Part shown: positions 63,210-64,000 of the stretch, one piece after another
Numbering within the stretch: the first letter of the stretch is position 1
Layout of the letters: every line of letters starts with the position of its first letter
Origin: Spirochaeta thermophila DSM 6192
Lineage (GTDB): Bacteria > Spirochaetota > Spirochaetia > Winmispirales > Winmispiraceae
Reading direction: 5' to 3'
Assembly: GCF_000147075.1 (NCBI RefSeq)
Contig: NC_014484.1
Span: 699,501-763,500 of the forward strand
Length of the DNA stretch: 64,000 nucleotides
Notes under the pieces: model-generated
What the model was told of the DNA's origin: nothing
Database searches by the model: none
The model's input: only the letters and a program-made list of their open reading frames with translations
Program-made: the position numbers and the translations under genes

Positions 63210-64000
63210 GTGTTTCTCAACATCTATCTCTACCATGGGAAGATGGCCCGACGGATCGGGCGGAGGCCGGTGTTGGAGTTCTATGACGAGCTTCGCAGGC
63301 GGCTTGTGGAGGTATGGCCGGGTTGCGAGTTCGTGGAGCACGGTGACCTGTGGCGCCTCTCCCTCCCCCCCCAGCACTCGAGGGAGGACGTGCTCGCGCT
63401 TCTCTCCTCGCTTTTCGCTCTCAAGGAGTTCGTGGAGGACCGTTCACACCTCCATCACGGAGTCGCCTTTCTCCTCGAGGATGGCGGATCCGGAAGCGGC
63501 CGGACGCACGAGGAGATCCCCCTCGGAGGCGGCTGCCTCTGGAGCACGGAGGGGGTCTACCGTCTCCTCGTCCGACATGTACGGGCGAAACGGGAGGAGG
63601 ACCTGTGGCTCCTCACGGAACTGAGGGGCTATACCCCTTCCTCGGTCGAGTTCCCGTTCTCCCGGATGCCTCTTTCCCGGGGACAGTGCAGGGCCCTCGG
63701 CCGCTGCCTGCACATACTACGCCGGGGGGGCGTCTGCCACCTTAGGGCGCATCCGGCGGATCTCCTCGACTGGACCCTTGTCTGGCGTCTCGAGCGGAGA
63801 GGGTGGACCGTCCTGCCGCAGTCCTTCCACTCAGGACGCATGCTCACCGCGGAATCCCTTCTCTCGGGTCTCCTCCGTCTCCTCATCTCCCGCGTGGAGG
63901 AGGGTGACCTCCCGAAAGGGTATGTAGGGGAGATGCTTCGAAGGGTCCGCTATGAAGACATCCTCGTCGACATCCCGCTCCGTGCACTCTACCATGCATG
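63210..64000 (+). CDS. unknown protein, N-terminal part (runs off the window)
   Basis: The frame is open from an in-frame TAG at 63198-63200 to the window end, 263 codons. GTG 63210 is the first start codon; GGGGAGG lies only two bases before it. ATG 63243 is the next option. The protein is soluble and rich in Leu, Arg, His and Glu ('YLYHGKMARRIGRRPVLEFYDELRRRLVEVWPG', 'REDVLALLSSLFALKEFVEDRSHLHHGVAFLLEDGG'), with several cysteines in 'GQCRALGRCLHILRRGGVCHL'. I recognise no family. A competing frame with ATG 63208 ends at 63624 and looks like a shadow. Confidence 0.65.
   Translation, partial: MFLNIYLYHGKMARRIGRRPVLEFYDELRRRLVEVWPGCEFVEHGDLWRLSLPPQHSREDVLALLSSLFALKEFVEDRSHLHHGVAFLLEDGGSGSGRTHEEIPLGGGCLWSTEGVYRLLVRHVRAKREEDLWLLTELRGYTPSSVEFPFSRMPLSRGQCRALGRCLHILRRGGVCHLRAHPADLLDWTLVWRLERRGWTVLPQSFHSGRMLTAESLLSGLLRLLISRVEEGDLPKGYVGEMLRRVRYEDILVDIPLRALYHA

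Noticed and set aside
1-64000. CRISPR arrays, insertion sequences, prophage, tRNA or rRNA genes
   Set aside because: No regularly spaced repeats, transposase or integrase motifs, terminal inverted repeats or structural RNA signatures were seen. Genes fill nearly all of the window.

Overview
The window is high-GC (roughly 60%), very densely coded, and comes from a spirochaete. The minus-strand gene at 11839-13134 matches, as I remember it, SthK, the cyclic-nucleotide-gated K+ channel of Spirochaeta (Winmispira) thermophila. The rest fits a saccharolytic, thermophilic, fermentative anaerobe: a trimeric [FeFe] hydrogenase, malic enzyme, glucokinase, a sugar ABC transporter, CstA, FeoAB and many TPR/PilZ/STAS proteins. 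I see no rRNA, tRNA, CRISPR array, insertion sequence or prophage. No stretch over 300 bases lacks a gene.

Layout. 1-3.6 kb: end of a Gfo/Idh/MocA oxidoreductase, a GntR/FCD regulator and a divergent zinc-type ABC transporter. 3.7-8.7 kb: malic enzyme and hydrogenase HydC-HydB-HydA. 8.8-11.9 kb: feoA-feoB-DtxR-family regulator behind a promoter whose -10 lies in a palindrome. 11.8-16.9 kb: SthK, a membrane protein, a DJ-1/PfpI protein, a HAD-like protein and MgtE. 16.9-20.6 kb: glk, UTP-glucose-1-phosphate uridylyltransferase and hisI in one operon, with a divergent gamma-carbonic-anhydrase-like gene. 20.7-28.8 kb: an ArsA-like ATPase operon, CstA, a sugar ABC operon without ATPase, and a two-gene ECF-like membrane pair. 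28.9-37.2 kb: glutamate-synthase-like flavoprotein, polysaccharide deacetylase lipoprotein, AzlCD, pyrimidine nucleoside phosphorylase, RecJ, an M23 peptidase and rpsU. 37.2-46.2 kb: SuhB, a lipoprotein, an operon of membrane TPR protein with Mrr-like C-terminus plus phosphoesterase plus ParB-like protein, two TPR proteins, and MutL. 46.2-54.6 kb: a FecR-beta-barrel protein, a related barrel and a giant outer-membrane protein. 54.7-57 kb: an unknown gene, a protein with a complete S1-S4 voltage-sensor domain but no pore, and DUF503. 57-64 kb: HD hydrolase-TtcA-ComFB operon, then PilZ, STAS and HATPase genes suggesting c-di-GMP and partner-switching signalling, and a partial unknown gene.

How the genes fit together. 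Malic enzyme and the NADH-linked hydrogenase dispose of fermentative reductant. Iron uptake and its regulator would support the iron-rich hydrogenase. The sugar transporter, glk and uridylyltransferase connect sugar uptake to glycolysis and UDP-glucose. The last 7 kb is a signalling block.

The observations I find most interesting are these. (1) A recurrent arrangement in which a sigma-70-type -10 hexamer ends 5-8 nt before the start codon of genes lacking a Shine-Dalgarno sequence, predicting leaderless mRNAs. (2) The pore-less voltage-sensor protein. (3) The membrane-anchored TPR/Mrr-like protein with its partner genes. (4) The giant outer-membrane protein operon. (5) Patches of extreme G-richness always on the + strand, whatever the gene direction. 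(6) A short HydB lacking the extra Fe-S domains of known bifurcating enzymes.
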